The notes under the pieces: generated by a model
The model's database searches: none
The model's input: only the letters and a program-made list of their open reading frames with translations
What the model was told of the DNA's origin: nothing
Source of the DNA: Pseudomonas sp. GR 6-02
GTDB lineage: Bacteria; Pseudomonadota; Gammaproteobacteria; Pseudomonadales; Pseudomonadaceae
Direction: 5' to 3'
Length of the DNA stretch: 64,000 nt
Assembly (NCBI RefSeq): GCF_001655615.1
Contig: NZ_CP011567.1
Location: 868,001-932,000 of the forward strand
Translations under genes and position numbers: made by a program
Part shown: positions 63,372-64,000 of the stretch, in pieces
Numbering within the stretch: the first letter of the stretch is position 1
How the letters are laid out: each line of letters opens with the position of its first letter

Positions 63372-64000
63372 ATGCTCGCCCCCGTACAATTGACTTCCGC
63401 CACTCGCCAGAACCTCTGGCGGCTGACTTTCATCCGGATTCTGGTGCTCGCCGCCCAGGCCGGCTCCGTAGGCCTGGCCTACTGGCTCCAGCTGCTGCCG
63501 TTGCCGTGGGTGCCGCTGGCGATGACCCTGGGCTGTTCGACGCTGTTGTGTGTGTTCACCGCCGTGCGCCTGCGCACTTCGTGGCCGGTTACCGAGCTTG
63601 AATACGCCCTGCAACTGGCCTGCGACCTGTTTATCCACAGCGCCTTGTTGTATTTCTCCGGTGGTTCGACCAACCCGTTCGTCTCTTATTACCTGGTGCC
63701 GCTGACCATCGCCGCCGTGACGCTGCCGTGGCGCTATTCGGTGATTCTGTCGGGTATCGCCCTGGCGCTGTATACGTTGCTGCTGGCGCGGTTCTACCCG
63801 CTGGAAACCTTCCCCATCGCCCGGGAAAACCTGCAGATCTACGGCATGTGGTTGAGTTTTGCCTTGGCCGCCGCCGTCATCACCTTCTTTGCTGCACGCA
63901 TGGCTGAAGAGCTGCGTCGGCAGGAAGAGCTGCGTGCGATCCGTCGCGAGGAAGGCCTGCGCGATCAGCAATTGCTGGCCGTCGCGACTCAGGCTGCCGG
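63372..64000 (+). CDS. roxS: Sensor histidine kinase RoxS (RegB/PrrB family), N-terminal part
   Basis: Only the first ~209 residues are in the window. They form the membrane sensor: about six hydrophobic segments beginning at LWRLTFIRILVLAAQ, with the RegB-family quinone-site heptapeptide GGSTNPF at ~97-103, followed by a coiled linker (RMAEELRRQEELRAIRREEG) that leads to the kinase core downstream. RoxSR is the Pseudomonas RegBA/PrrBA homologue controlling respiratory oxidases such as CIO. ATG 63372 follows AGGAGAG. Confidence 0.93.
   Translation, partial: MLAPVQLTSATRQNLWRLTFIRILVLAAQAGSVGLAYWLQLLPLPWVPLAMTLGCSTLLCVFTAVRLRTSWPVTELEYALQLACDLFIHSALLYFSGGSTNPFVSYYLVPLTIAAVTLPWRYSVILSGIALALYTLLLARFYPLETFPIARENLQIYGMWLSFALAAAVITFFAARMAEELRRQEELRAIRREEGLRDQQLLAVATQAA

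Overview
The window is chromosomal DNA of a Pseudomonas, most likely of the P. fluorescens species complex. Gene order follows the P. aeruginosa PA4754-PA4746 and PA4525-PA4494 blocks as I remember them. Codon use is GC-rich. REP-type palindromes with the core GAGGGAGCTTGCTCCC, typical of fluorescent pseudomonads, lie between genes. There are no insertion sequences, prophage genes or CRISPR arrays. I had no database access; all family names rest on motifs and context I could read.

Positions 1-16,140 hold a conserved housekeeping block, almost all on the + strand: the end of a membrane protein, yhbY (minus), rlmE, ftsH, folP, glmM, tpiA, secG, tRNA-Leu(GAG), tRNA-fMet(CAU), rimP, nusA, infB, rbfA, truB, rpsO and pnp. 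This block links rRNA modification, membrane proteolysis, folate and cell-wall precursor synthesis with transcription elongation, translation initiation, tRNA modification and RNA decay. A run of three hairpins between tRNA-fMet and rimP looks like a termination or attenuation region.

Positions 16,171-25,530 hold a REP pair, tRNA-Thr(CGU), an exported repeat coiled-coil protein, a small conserved protein, nadC, a DUF1631 gene, ampD-ampE (muropeptide recycling and beta-lactamase signalling), a chemoreceptor with a possible FliA promoter, and a TatD-family hydrolase. Positions 25,531-32,492 are the fructose PTS regulon: cra/fruR divergent from fruB-fruK-fruA, with a perfect Cra operator between them. 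phoD follows, behind a possible Pho box.

Positions 34,142-40,703 are the iron-uptake locus piuB-piuA / piuC-Sel1 gene, with Fur-like sites in the divergent region. speC follows, preceded by an intrinsic terminator inside its probable leader. Positions 42,470-45,935 encode an osmoprotectant (choline/betaine-type) ABC transporter whose ATPase gene is split by an in-frame TAG just after the ATPase domain, separating its CBS tail. prfC and a small secreted acidic protein come next.

Positions 48,501-61,144 (minus) are a di/oligopeptide uptake cluster: four paralogous binding proteins, an OprD-family porin (opdP position), and dppBCDF. Compared with P. aeruginosa (from memory), the psdR regulator and mdpA dipeptidase genes are missing from the middle. 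Two unrecognised small genes, a SIMPL-domain periplasmic protein, a further REP pair and the start of the redox sensor kinase gene roxS close the window.

The observations most worth a second look are the nonsense codon in the osmoprotectant ATPase, the candidate attenuator before speC, regulatory palindromes in the dpp cluster, and the two orphan genes at 61,425-62,145.
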